From: Burkholderiales bacterium
GTDB lineage: Bacteria > Pseudomonadota > Gammaproteobacteria > Burkholderiales > Burkholderiaceae_C
Reading direction: 5' to 3'
Assembly: GCA_947377275.1 (NCBI GenBank)
Contig: CANCFV010000012.1
Location: forward strand, 1-55,306
DNA: 55,306 nucleotides
The stretch's first letter is position 1. Every line of letters starts with the position of its first letter. Shown piece after piece: positions 28,067 through 36,897 of the stretch. Below the pieces are notes generated by a model. That model saw only the letters and a program-made list of their open reading frames with translations, was not told the DNA's origin and made no database searches. The position numbers and the translations under genes are program-made.

Positions 28067-28951
28067 ATGCAGTTGAACCAATGGACCCACCCCACCCCCC
28101 CGGGATTCAACTTGCGCGGCTGGCACAGCGAGCCCACCGGCAAACCGCTGCTGCACTTCATCCATGGCAATGGCTTTTGTGGGCGCGTGTACGAGCCCAT
28201 GCTCAAGGGCCTGGCCCAGCACTTTGACCTGTGGCTGTTCGATGCCCAAGGCCATGGCGACAGCGACCACGGCGGCAGCTTCCTGGGCTGGAACCGCAAC
28301 GCCGAGATGGCCGCGCAAGCACTGCAAGCCCAAGGACAGGCCTTCGCCAAGGTGCCGCACTACGCCGTGGGGCACAGTTTCGGCGGCGTGCTCACTGCCC
28401 TGATCCTGGGCGAGCGCAGCCTGAGATTCGAGCGTGCCGTGCTGCTCGACCCCGTGATATTCACCCCTGCCATCCTCATGGGCCTGGCGCTGGGCGAGTT
28501 CACAGGCATTGCCAAACACACCCCGCTGGCGCGCCAGGCCAGCGCCCGCCGCGCCCAATGGGGCAGCCGAGACGAGGCCAAAACAGCACTGTGTGGTCGC
28601 GGCACCTACAAGGGCTGGACCGATGACGCGCTGCAAGCCTTTGTGGACCACGCCCTGCGTGACGACCCGGAGGGCGGTGTTCGTCTCAAGTGCAACCCCA
28701 GCCGCGAGGCCGAAATCTTCAGCAGCGGCCCCGACCGCCTCTGGTCGGTGCTGGGCCGCGTGCGCACGCCCACACAGGTGTTGTACGCCGAGCACACCTT
28801 CCCCTTCGTGTCCGAATCGGTCAAGCGCTGGCAATCGATCAACGACGCGGTGCAAGCTGCGCCGATGCCGGGTGGCCATTGCTTCATGCAAGAAGCCCCC
28901 GCACAAGCCGCAGAGCGCATCACGCAGTTTTTGCTGCAAGACAAGGGCTGA
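28067..28951 (+). CDS. Alpha/beta hydrolase
   Basis: The 294-residue cytoplasmic protein has the alpha/beta hydrolase pattern: HFIHGNGFCGRVYEPML oxyanion region near residue 30, FDAQGHGDSD, a nucleophile elbow GHSFGG near residue 105, and a C-terminal GGHCFMQE with the catalytic histidine. Substrate unknown; the family includes esterases and C-C hydrolases. Start: ATG at 28067 gives the usual N-terminus; ATG at 28031 adds twelve residues and lies just after a CACAAT -10-like hexamer. It diverges from the TetR-RND operon and may share its control. Confidence 0.78.
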   Translation: MQLNQWTHPTPPGFNLRGWHSEPTGKPLLHFIHGNGFCGRVYEPMLKGLAQHFDLWLFDAQGHGDSDHGGSFLGWNRNAEMAAQALQAQGQAFAKVPHYAVGHSFGGVLTALILGERSLRFERAVLLDPVIFTPAILMGLALGEFTGIAKHTPLARQASARRAQWGSRDEAKTALCGRGTYKGWTDDALQAFVDHALRDDPEGGVRLKCNPSREAEIFSSGPDRLWSVLGRVRTPTQVLYAEHTFPFVSESVKRWQSINDAVQAAPMPGGHCFMQEAPAQAAERITQFLLQDKG

Positions 28952-29016
28952 ACTGCCCCGTAAAACAAGCGCTTCATGGGCGACTGTGACGGCGCGCTGG
29001 CTGGCAGCATGCCCGC

Positions 29017-29508
29017 ATGACGCGCCCACCTGCACGCACCATCTCCGCACGCCACGGCTGGCAACTGCTGGCTGCCTGGGTGACCCTCAGTGCGCTGACG
29101 GCGTGCGCCCTGCGCCCACCGGCCAGCAGCGAAGAACTCACCGCCGACAGCCAGACCTTGCCGCTGTCTGTGGTCGCTGGCGCCGCGGTCAGCCCACCCT
29201 TTTGCTTGCACATCCTCTACCGCAACGCCTTCTACGCCATCGTCAGCGACAACCGGGCCGAGGCCTGGGTCACCGATGGCAGCTGCGCCAGCCAAGGCGC
29301 ACGGCGCGTGGTCGATGGCATCCGCCTGAGCTGGCGCTACGACGCGTTTTGGGACGCCCAGTCCAACCGCCAGTGCCTGCGCACGGACACCTGCCGCAAG
29401 CATGAGCAAAACATGATCGAAGGCAAAAACATCCGCTGCGCCGCCGCCTGGGTCAGTGAAGGCAACCAGACGGCCTTCATCAGCAGCGATCAGACCGCCT
29501 GTCGCTGA
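29017..29508 (+). CDS. Small predicted lipoprotein of unknown function
   Basis: The 163-residue protein has a basic start, a hydrophobic run and the lipobox LTAC with Cys30. The mature part is short and Cys-rich (FCLHI, GSCAS, QCLRTDTC, IRCAAA, TAC), suggesting disulfides in the periplasm. I do not recognise the family. Its last 19 bases overlap the convergent nuclease gene. It follows the hydrolase by 65 bases and may share its transcript. Confidence 0.65.
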   Translation: MTRPPARTISARHGWQLLAAWVTLSALTACALRPPASSEELTADSQTLPLSVVAGAAVSPPFCLHILYRNAFYAIVSDNRAEAWVTDGSCASQGARRVVDGIRLSWRYDAFWDAQSNRQCLRTDTCRKHEQNMIEGKNIRCAAAWVSEGNQTAFISSDQTACR

Positions 29509-30890
29509 GGCCTCGGCAAACGCTCGACCTGCATCGACGGCAGCCGGCTGACCAAGATCTTGTAAGTGTCCTTATCGAAGGCGGGCTTGCCCGTCAGCAA
29601 CAAGGCTTCGATGGCCTCTGGCGTGGAGGCCGTGCCCAGGTAACACCAGGCGTCCAGCACATGCCAGGCCTTGCCCTCTGCCACCTTGACCGGGCCACCG
29701 TAAGGCCACACCTGCACTTGCCAATCGGCCAACACCGTTTGCAGACGCTGACTGTGCGCCGTCAAGGTCTCTTGTCCCACACACACGCCACTGCACTGAC
29801 CCAGTTGGTGACCAAAGCACGGCCTGCCGGCGGGCAGCTTGTCCAAGCCCAGGGTCGCCAGACACAGCTGGGCACCTTCGGCGATCTCGCGCAAGGTCTT
29901 GACCGCGTCACGCTGGCTGCTGAACAGGCCATACACCGCATCTTGATGCCCCCAGTCGAGGTCACGCGCCCAAGCCAGTTCAGGCTTGACGCCCGTCTCG
30001 TCGCCACGTTGCGTGGGCACCAGGCGCCACGTGCACAAATCACCACTGCGGCGCAGGCGCCGGTTGTGGATGGGCTGGTGATGTTTGATCAGCTGCGCCT
30101 CCAACAGCAAGGCGCCCATCTCGCCGGGTGCTTCGACCCATTCAATGCGGCGCACCTGCTGCGACAGGCTCATCTCTTTGGCCAACCGGTGATCGGCGCT
30201 GAAATGCGACATCACCCGCTGGCGCAGGTTGTTGGCCTTGCCGATGTAGAGCGGCAGCTGGCCCTCGCCGTGGAAGGTGTAGACGCCATGGCGCTCTGGC
30301 AAGTCGTCCAGCAAGGTGGCGTCCAGGTGGGCGGGCCAACTGCTGTGCCCCGTCAGCTCGCCCACGGCCTGCGACAGCTCGGCCTCGGGCAGCTCTCGTT
30401 TCAGCACCTGCCAGAACTGCCACAGCACATCGGCATCGGCGAGTGCGCGATGGCGCGCGGGCGTGCTCAAGCCATGGCGCGCCACGAGCGCATCGAGGTT
30501 GTGCTTGCTGTGCTGTGGAAACAGGCGCCGCGACAGCTTGACCGTGCACAGCACGCTGGCCTTGAAGTCCAACCCGAGGCGCTTGAACTCGTTTTTCAAG
30601 AAACCGTAGTCGAAGCGGGCGTTGTGGGCCACAAACAAACGGCCATGCAGGCGCAACAGCACCTCTTCGGCCACCAACTCGAACGCCGGCGCCTGAGCCA
30701 CCATCTCATCGGTGATGCCCGTGAGCCCCTGGATGAAACTGGGGATGGGCGTTTGCGGGTTGATCAGGCTGGACCATTGACGCGCCTCACCATCCTCATT
30801 GACTTCGACGATGCCAATTTCGGTGATGCGGTCAACAACCCCATTGGAGCCCGTGGTCTCCAAATCAACAAAAACCATTGGCATACCCAT
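29490..30890 (-). CDS. DnaQ-like 3'-5' exonuclease fused to a UvrC-type GIY-YIG endonuclease domain
   Basis: The 466-residue protein combines two nuclease modules. Residues 5-170 are a DEDDh exonuclease: VFVDLETTG (about 6-14), AHNARFDYGFL and the HRALADADV ExoIII motif. Residues 200-290 are a GIY-YIG domain: GVYTFHGEGQLPLYIGKANNLRQRV and the later EAQLIKHHQP. The tail contains a Cys-rich GRPCFGHQLGQCSGVC segment. This fusion is a known proteobacterial architecture, annotated as an epsilon-like exonuclease with UvrC/Cho-like nuclease. It probably acts in DNA repair, but the exact role is undefined. Start: ATG at 30890; ATG at 30884 is close. Confidence 0.85.
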   Translation of the reverse strand: MGMPMVFVDLETTGSNGVVDRITEIGIVEVNEDGEARQWSSLINPQTPIPSFIQGLTGITDEMVAQAPAFELVAEEVLLRLHGRLFVAHNARFDYGFLKNEFKRLGLDFKASVLCTVKLSRRLFPQHSKHNLDALVARHGLSTPARHRALADADVLWQFWQVLKRELPEAELSQAVGELTGHSSWPAHLDATLLDDLPERHGVYTFHGEGQLPLYIGKANNLRQRVMSHFSADHRLAKEMSLSQQVRRIEWVEAPGEMGALLLEAQLIKHHQPIHNRRLRRSGDLCTWRLVPTQRGDETGVKPELAWARDLDWGHQDAVYGLFSSQRDAVKTLREIAEGAQLCLATLGLDKLPAGRPCFGHQLGQCSGVCVGQETLTAHSQRLQTVLADWQVQVWPYGGPVKVAEGKAWHVLDAWCYLGTASTPEAIEALLLTGKPAFDKDTYKILVSRLPSMQVERLPRPQRQAV

Positions 30891-31186
30891 GCGCGCACCC
30901 AGAGAAAATGAAGAAACAAGGTTCAGTTTGAATTTTCGCGGCGAATGCGCTCAAGTCATGGCGCCAGGATTCCGAAGTCCCCCAGACGCCCTGCCAACCT
31001 CGCATTTTGCATGTGCCACGCCGCCAAACCCAAAACGCCGACGGGCACAACCCCCAAGTGCGCACCCTTACACTGGGGAGTCACCTCCGCACCCACATGC
31101 CTTGCGCCGCACATAATCAGAGCCGCATTGCATGGGCTCGCCGGCAGGCCGCGGCCTGATTGCCCAAGCCCCAACCACGCCACCCC
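30891..31186. other. 296-bp intergenic region upstream of the polysaccharide operon
   Basis: This gap separates the leftward nuclease gene from the rightward seven-gene polysaccharide run and must hold both promoters. I see a CATAAT -10-like hexamer at 31112-31117 with no convincing -35, and a short inverted repeat TTCGC-G-GCGAA at 30935-30945. No coding region is supported. Confidence 0.4.
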
Positions 31187-32347
31187 ATGTACGCGCTGAA
31201 ACTGATATTTTTTGTTTGCGCTTTTTTGATCGTGCACCACTATGTGCTGTATCCGGCGCTGGTCATTTGGCTGGCTCGGTCGAAATCGACTCAAACACCT
31301 CAACGCCCCTTCTTGCCCGACGCACAAACCCCGAGCATCACGGTGGTCATTGCCGCGTACAACGAAGAACGCGTGATCGCAGCCAAACTGCGCAACACAC
31401 TCTCGCTCGATTACCCGCGCGAGAAATTGCGTGTGATGGTGGCCGCCGACGGGTCCGACGACGGCACTGTGGGCTTGGCACAAGGGTTTGCCGACCAAGG
31501 GGTTCGGGTGCTGCACCACCCCGCACGCAGGGGCAAAACCGCAGCGCTGAACCGCGCCGTCGCCGACGCCACGTCTGAGGTGATCGTCTTTTCTGACGCG
31601 AACAACATGTTCAACCCAGATGCCCTTCGGCATTTGGTCAAGCACTTCGCGGATGAGCAGGTCGGAGGCGTGTGTGGCCTCAAGCACATCGTCGAATCTC
31701 ACGACCGCGAAAGCGCCGCCGGCGACAGCATGTACTGGCGCTACGAATCGGCCATCAAGATGGCCGAGAGCCACCTGGGCTCCATCACCACAGCCGACGG
31801 CGAGATTTTCGCTGTGCGCAGGTCGCTGTACCACGCGCTGGACGAGGCCCTGATCAACGACGACGCGGCCATCACCTTCGACTTGATTCGCGCCAATCGC
31901 AGGGTGCTGTACGAGCCGCAAGCCAAATCCAGCGAGCAAGCCTCCATCTGCATCGAAGACGACTTCAACGTGAAGGTGCGCATGGTCAGCGGCGGCTTCC
32001 AAACCTTGGCGCGCGAGTGGCGCTACCTGATACCTCCCCGACACGCATTTGCATGGACCTTCCTGTCCCACAAAGTTTTGCGGTGGACCGCCCCTGAGTT
32101 GCTGCTCATCGTGATGGCCTTGTCGATCGTTCTGAGCCTGGCTGGCGACCCGCTGTTCATGGTCTTCCTCGCGCTGCAAGTGATGTTCTACGCATTGGCC
32201 CTGCTGGGCTGGCAACGCCGTCACCGAGGGCCACTGCCCATGCACCTCTACGTTCCTTTTTACTTCTGCGCCATGAACACTGCCGCCTTGTTCGGCCTGC
32301 ACCGCCACCTCACGCGCAGCACACAATGGAAGAAAGCCGCACGATGA
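31187..32347 (+). CDS. GT2-family membrane glycosyltransferase
   Basis: The 386-residue protein resembles processive GT2 enzymes such as PgaC/BcsA relatives. It has an N-terminal membrane helix, SITVVIAAYNEERVI, AADGSDDG, a FSDANNMF metal-site region, and GGFQTLAREWRYL (a QxxRW-like acceptor motif), then two or three C-terminal membrane helices. It likely extends a polysaccharide at the inner membrane. Start: ATG at 31187. Its stop overlaps the next start in ATGA. It opens the seven-gene coupled polysaccharide run. Confidence 0.85.
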   Translation: MYALKLIFFVCAFLIVHHYVLYPALVIWLARSKSTQTPQRPFLPDAQTPSITVVIAAYNEERVIAAKLRNTLSLDYPREKLRVMVAADGSDDGTVGLAQGFADQGVRVLHHPARRGKTAALNRAVADATSEVIVFSDANNMFNPDALRHLVKHFADEQVGGVCGLKHIVESHDRESAAGDSMYWRYESAIKMAESHLGSITTADGEIFAVRRSLYHALDEALINDDAAITFDLIRANRRVLYEPQAKSSEQASICIEDDFNVKVRMVSGGFQTLAREWRYLIPPRHAFAWTFLSHKVLRWTAPELLLIVMALSIVLSLAGDPLFMVFLALQVMFYALALLGWQRRHRGPLPMHLYVPFYFCAMNTAALFGLHRHLTRSTQWKKAAR

Positions 32348-33468
32348 GCATCGTCCTCTTGTTGGCCCTGGCCGTGCTCGCCTTCGCTGCGGCGGTGCAC
32401 AAGGTGATCCGCTCACGCAACATGCAGTACTGGATCGGCTCACACCTGGCCGCGCTGCTGCACCCCAAGGCCGCAGTGCCTGCAGGCGCACATCGCCACG
32501 TGTACTTCTGCTTTGCCGACCACTATGAGCCCTACGGAGGCACCTCCGACAAGGCCATGGCCCACCGCCGCGTGGCGCAATGGCTGCGCGACTACCCCGC
32601 TGTGGCAGACCGGCACCGCGACAGCAATGGCCGCAAGCCCGTGCACAGCTTTTTCTACCCGGCGGAAGAGTACGACGAAGCACTGCTGGATGACGTCGCA
32701 GGCCTGTGCAAGGCGGGCTATGGCGACGTCGAGGTGCACCTGCACCATGACAACGACACCGCCGACAACCTGCGCCAGACGCTCAACGCCTTCGCCGACA
32801 CCCTGCACCACCGGCACGGGCTGCTGCGCAAAGATCCGGCCACCGGCCAAATCCAGTGGCTTTTCATCCACGGCAACTGGGCGCTGGACAACTCCCGTCC
32901 TGACGGTCGCTGGTGCGGCGTTGACAACGAACTCGACATCCTGGTCGAGACCGGCTGCGTGGCCGACATGACCATGCCATCGGCACCCAGCGACACCCAA
33001 ACCCGCCGCATCAACTCGATCTACTTTGCCAAGGGACACGCGGGCTGCCGCAAGTCGCACGACGATGGCCGCCCCGTCAAGGTGGGGCAATGGGCTCAGC
33101 CTGGCGAGTTGCTGATGATCCAAGGCCCACTGACGCTGAACTGGCGCGAGGGCAAGTTCGGCCTGATTCCCCGCATCGAAAGTTCAGAGCTGTCGCTTGA
33201 CGCCCCCCCAACCGCACACCGCGTCGGCTTGTGGGGCCAATGTGGCATCTCGGTCGAGGGTGCTGCAGAGCACGTCTTCATCAAGGTCCACACGCACGGC
33301 GCCACCGAAAAATCGATGCGCATGCTCTTTGAGCAAGGCGGCTTTGACGCCTTGTGGCAGCAACTGGAAGCGCAGTACCGCGACCAACCGGGCACCTCGC
33401 TGCACTACGTCACCGCGTGGGAGATGTACAGCAAGATCCGCGAACTGGCTCAAGCCCAGCCTGCATGA
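32344..33468 (+). CDS. Unknown polysaccharide-locus protein, deacetylase-like
   Basis: The 374-residue protein begins with a hydrophobic segment (MSIVLLLALAVLAFAAAV), probably an anchor, and the rest is soluble. I do not recognise a named family. Its His/Asp-rich motifs, FCFADHYEPYGG, SFFYPAEEYD, VEVHLHHDNDTADNL and FIHGNWALDNS, look like the metal-binding strands of a polysaccharide-deacetylase-type barrel, but the canonical TFDDG and HxxxH are absent. It could be a divergent esterase or an inactive relative. It overlaps both neighbours by four bases. Confidence 0.6.
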   Translation: MSIVLLLALAVLAFAAAVHKVIRSRNMQYWIGSHLAALLHPKAAVPAGAHRHVYFCFADHYEPYGGTSDKAMAHRRVAQWLRDYPAVADRHRDSNGRKPVHSFFYPAEEYDEALLDDVAGLCKAGYGDVEVHLHHDNDTADNLRQTLNAFADTLHHRHGLLRKDPATGQIQWLFIHGNWALDNSRPDGRWCGVDNELDILVETGCVADMTMPSAPSDTQTRRINSIYFAKGHAGCRKSHDDGRPVKVGQWAQPGELLMIQGPLTLNWREGKFGLIPRIESSELSLDAPPTAHRVGLWGQCGISVEGAAEHVFIKVHTHGATEKSMRMLFEQGGFDALWQQLEAQYRDQPGTSLHYVTAWEMYSKIRELAQAQPA

Positions 33469-34589
33469 CCGGCATGCGCATCCTCCACATCATCGACACC
33501 CTGGACTTCGGCGGCGCCGAAAAGGTGCTCGTCGCCCTGGCCAACGACAGCGCACGGCGCCACACCGTGCAAGTGTGCTGCCTGCGCCAAAGTGGGGTGC
33601 TGGCCAAAGAACTGGCGCCTGGCATCGAAGTTCAGGCCATGGGCAAAGGCGATGGCGACGACGCGCTGCTGCCCTGGCGCCTGGGGCGCCACATTGCCGG
33701 TCAGTTTGATGTGGTGCACACGCACAACTGGGCCACCTTCATCGAAGGCGGCTTGGCGGCGGTCATTGGCGGCATTCCCACCCGGGTACACACCGTGCAC
33801 GGCCCTTACGGCGGAGGCACACCGAGCGGCGCCCTGCCTCGCGTCAAACGACAAGCCAGGCACCTGATCGAGCGTGCGGTGGCAACACGTTTTCAGCACA
33901 TCGTGGCCGTCTCCGACGCCATCCGGCGCTACATCCCTGACACGGTCGGGATCCCATTTGATCGCCTGCAGACCATCCACAACGGCATTGCGGGTCGGGC
34001 AGCTGGCCAACGCATGCCCAAACCTGCAGGCCAAGGCATGCGCTTCATCAGCGTGGGGCGACTCGACGCCATCAAGAACCACCAGATGATGCTCAAGGCC
34101 TTTGCGTCGGTGCTGCGCCAACATCCCAACGCCACGTTGCAGTTGGTGGGCGATGGCCCTTGCCGAGAAGACCTTGAAGGCCTGGCGCGACAGCTGAAAC
34201 TGGGCGAGGCGATCGAGTTCGCTGGCTTCAGAAGCGACATCCCCGACCAACTCGCGCAGGCCGACGCCTTCTTGCTCTCGTCTCACTACGAAGGCGTGTC
34301 GATTGCCGTGCTGGAGGCCATGCGTGCCGGCCTGCCCGTGATCGCCACCGATGTGGGTGGCTTGCCTGAAACTGTGGAGCACGGGCAAAGCGGTTTGCTC
34401 ACACCCGATGATGACGCGACCGCCTTCGCCCAATCCATGCTGCGCTTGGCAGGCGACGAGGCTTTACGGCACAGCATGAGCCTGGCAGCGCTGGCGCACC
34501 AGCAAGCGAAGTTCTCGCTTGAGCGCATGGTGCAGTCCTACGAACACCTCTACTCGCATCCGAAAGGACCCGTCACACCATGGGCCTGA
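33465..34589 (+). CDS. GT4-family glycosyltransferase (first of three)
   Basis: The 374-residue GT-B enzyme starts MRILHIIDTLDFGGAEKV, a standard GT4 N-terminus, and has the donor-half signature SHYEGVSIAVLEAMRAGLPV containing the E-x7-E pair, then DVGGLPE. It should add one sugar to a lipid-linked or soluble polysaccharide precursor on the cytoplasmic side. Start: ATG at 33465 overlaps the upstream stop by four bases; longer in-frame options lie inside the previous gene. It overlaps the next gene by ten bases. Confidence 0.85.
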   Translation: MTGMRILHIIDTLDFGGAEKVLVALANDSARRHTVQVCCLRQSGVLAKELAPGIEVQAMGKGDGDDALLPWRLGRHIAGQFDVVHTHNWATFIEGGLAAVIGGIPTRVHTVHGPYGGGTPSGALPRVKRQARHLIERAVATRFQHIVAVSDAIRRYIPDTVGIPFDRLQTIHNGIAGRAAGQRMPKPAGQGMRFISVGRLDAIKNHQMMLKAFASVLRQHPNATLQLVGDGPCREDLEGLARQLKLGEAIEFAGFRSDIPDQLAQADAFLLSSHYEGVSIAVLEAMRAGLPVIATDVGGLPETVEHGQSGLLTPDDDATAFAQSMLRLAGDEALRHSMSLAALAHQQAKFSLERMVQSYEHLYSHPKGPVTPWA

Positions 34590-35797
34590 ACATCCTCTAC
34601 CACCACCGCACCCAAGGTCGCGGCGCCGAAGGCACCCACATCACCAGCATCGTGCGTGCACTGCAGGAAGATGGGCACACGGTCACCATCGTCTCGCCTC
34701 CCGGCGTGGACCCGCTTGACCCCAAAAACAGCGCACCAGTGGACAAAGCCAAGGTCCAAACGGGCGGCATGCAATCGGTGTGGAAATGGCTCAGCACCCA
34801 CCTGCCCGATGGCCTGTTTGAGCTGGCTGAAATCGCCTACAACGTCCCGGCCTACTTCAGGCTGCGCAAAGCGCTGAGCGAACAACACTACGACCTCGTC
34901 TACGAACGCTACGCCTTCTACCTGCTGGCTGGGGCTGTGGCCGCCAAGCAGCGTGGCATCCCCTTCGTGCTGGAAGCCAACGAGGTCAGTGGCATCGAAA
35001 GCCGTGCACGCCCGCAAATTTATCCGCGCCTGTGCGGCTTCTTCGAGCGCGCACTGTTTGCACGCTGCAAAGCCATCTTGCCGGTGTCATCGCACCTCAA
35101 AGCCATGGTGCTCAAACAGGGCGTGCCAGACAGCGCCGTGCACGTCGCGCCCAATGCCTTCGACGTGCGCAAGCTGCGCAGCAACCTGACGCGATCCCCA
35201 GAGGTGCGCGCCAAGTTGGGCTTGGCGCCCGACAACTTCACCATGGGCTTTCTGGGCTGGTTCGACCACTGGGACCGGCTGGACATGACCATCGACGTCC
35301 TGGCCGAGTTGCTGCCCCAGCACCCCCATGCCCGTGTCTTGCTGGTAGGCGATGGGCCGATTGCGCCCTCGCTGAAAGACAAGGCCAAAAGCCTGGGCAT
35401 CGCTGACAAGGTCATCTTCACCGGCGCCGTGCCACGCGCCGAGGTGTTCGATCACATCGCGCAAATGGACCTGGCCGTGTTCGCGCACTCCAACGACTTT
35501 GGCTCACCGGTCGCCATGTTCGAGTTCATGGCCATGCGCATCCCCATCGTCGCCCCCCGGCTGGGCCCCATCATGGACGTGCACATCGACGGCCAAACGG
35601 CCCTGATCTTCGACCGTTTGGACCGCGCCCAATGCACCGCCGCCGTGCGCCGCATGATCGAATCGGCCGAGTTGCGCCAAACCATCGCCAACCGGGCCTA
35701 CGACAAGCTGCTGGCCCAGCACACCTGGCAGCGCAACGGACGCCAGATCCTGGAAGTCGCAGGCTTGGTGACCCCAGAGATCCCGCCTCAGGCATGA
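34580..35797 (+). CDS. GT4-family glycosyltransferase (second of three)
   Basis: This 405-residue GT-B protein starts MGLNILYHHRTQGRGAEGTH. It has LVGDGPIAPSLKDKAKSLGI and a donor motif DFGSPVAMFEFMAMRIPIV in which the first acidic residue of E-x7-E appears as Asp-Phe-Gly. Donor and acceptor cannot be read. It overlaps the upstream gene by ten bases and the next by four. Confidence 0.83.
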   Translation: MGLNILYHHRTQGRGAEGTHITSIVRALQEDGHTVTIVSPPGVDPLDPKNSAPVDKAKVQTGGMQSVWKWLSTHLPDGLFELAEIAYNVPAYFRLRKALSEQHYDLVYERYAFYLLAGAVAAKQRGIPFVLEANEVSGIESRARPQIYPRLCGFFERALFARCKAILPVSSHLKAMVLKQGVPDSAVHVAPNAFDVRKLRSNLTRSPEVRAKLGLAPDNFTMGFLGWFDHWDRLDMTIDVLAELLPQHPHARVLLVGDGPIAPSLKDKAKSLGIADKVIFTGAVPRAEVFDHIAQMDLAVFAHSNDFGSPVAMFEFMAMRIPIVAPRLGPIMDVHIDGQTALIFDRLDRAQCTAAVRRMIESAELRQTIANRAYDKLLAQHTWQRNGRQILEVAGLVTPEIPPQA

Positions 35798-36897
35798 GCC
35801 TCAGCCAGCCCCCCCTGAAAGGCAGCGCCGCACGCGACAGCGTTTGCGTCGTGTGCGAGCTGCCCCCGCCAACGGGCGGCATGGCCATCCAGGCTGAGCG
35901 ACTGGGCCAAGGCCTGCGCGAAGCAGGCCATGCGGTGCAACACCTGCGCACCAACCGCATGTCACCGCAATCGCGTTGGCGACGCGTCAAAGGCGTCGGG
36001 GCGCTGCTGAACTTCACGCTCTTCCTGGGTGCGGTGCTCGTGGGCCTGCCACGGTCGCAGGTGGTGCACATCTTCAGCCACTCTTACCTGAGCTTTTGGC
36101 TGTTCACCGCGCCGCCGGCCCTGTGGGGAAAGCTGCTGGGCAAGCGCATCGTGATCCATTACCACGGGGGCTCGGCAGACGACTTCTTGACCCGCTCTGG
36201 CCCGCGCGCCAAACAGATCTTTGCGTGCGCGCAAGCTTTGCTCGTGCCCTCGCAGTTTTTGGTCGATGTGTTTGCCAAACATGGCTTGACGGCCAGCGTT
36301 CTGCCCAACATCATGCCCCTGGAGCGCTTCACATACCGCGAGCGCTCGCCCCTGCAAGCTCGCATCCTGATGGCCAGACACCTCACCCCCGTCTACAACC
36401 CGGCCTGTGGGCTGCGGGCCTTCGCCTTGTTGCAGGCAAAGCACCCCGAAGCACAGCTGACCGTGGCTGGCGATGGCCCCGAGCGAGATGCCATGCACTT
36501 GCTGGCCAAAGAATTGGGCATCGCGGCGCGCGTGGACTTCATTGGCAACGTCAACAACGATCGCATGCTGGCCCAACTGCAGTCGCACGACATCTTGCTC
36601 AACACATCGCGGGTCGACAACCAGCCCGTTTCATTGCTCGAAGCCTTTGCTTGCGGGCTTCCCGTGGTCAGCACCGCCGTGGGTGGCATCACCTACATGA
36701 TCGAACACGGGCAAAGTGGCTTGCTGGCGCCCAACGATGACCATGAGGCCCTCAGCGCACTCATTCACCGCCTGTTGACCAACGCAGACATGGGCGAGCG
36801 GATCACTCGCAACGCACGCGCCCAGGTGCAGGCCCATGGCTGGCAACACATCCACCCCCTGCTCCTCCAAGCGTATTCCCCCCAAGCGACAGCATGA
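35794..36897 (+). CDS. GT4-family glycosyltransferase (third of three)
   Basis: The 367-residue GT-B protein has CELPPPTGGMAIQAERLGQ near the start, HYHGGSADDFL in the acceptor half, and the donor segment VDNQPVSLLEAFACGLPVV with VGGITYMIEHG. The usual first E of E-x7-E is replaced (VDNQPVSLLE), so the catalytic detail may differ. Start: ATG at 35794 in an ATGA overlap with the upstream stop. It overlaps the capK-like gene by four bases. Confidence 0.83.
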   Translation: MSLSQPPLKGSAARDSVCVVCELPPPTGGMAIQAERLGQGLREAGHAVQHLRTNRMSPQSRWRRVKGVGALLNFTLFLGAVLVGLPRSQVVHIFSHSYLSFWLFTAPPALWGKLLGKRIVIHYHGGSADDFLTRSGPRAKQIFACAQALLVPSQFLVDVFAKHGLTASVLPNIMPLERFTYRERSPLQARILMARHLTPVYNPACGLRAFALLQAKHPEAQLTVAGDGPERDAMHLLAKELGIAARVDFIGNVNNDRMLAQLQSHDILLNTSRVDNQPVSLLEAFACGLPVVSTAVGGITYMIEHGQSGLLAPNDDHEALSALIHRLLTNADMGERITRNARAQVQAHGWQHIHPLLLQAYSPQATA

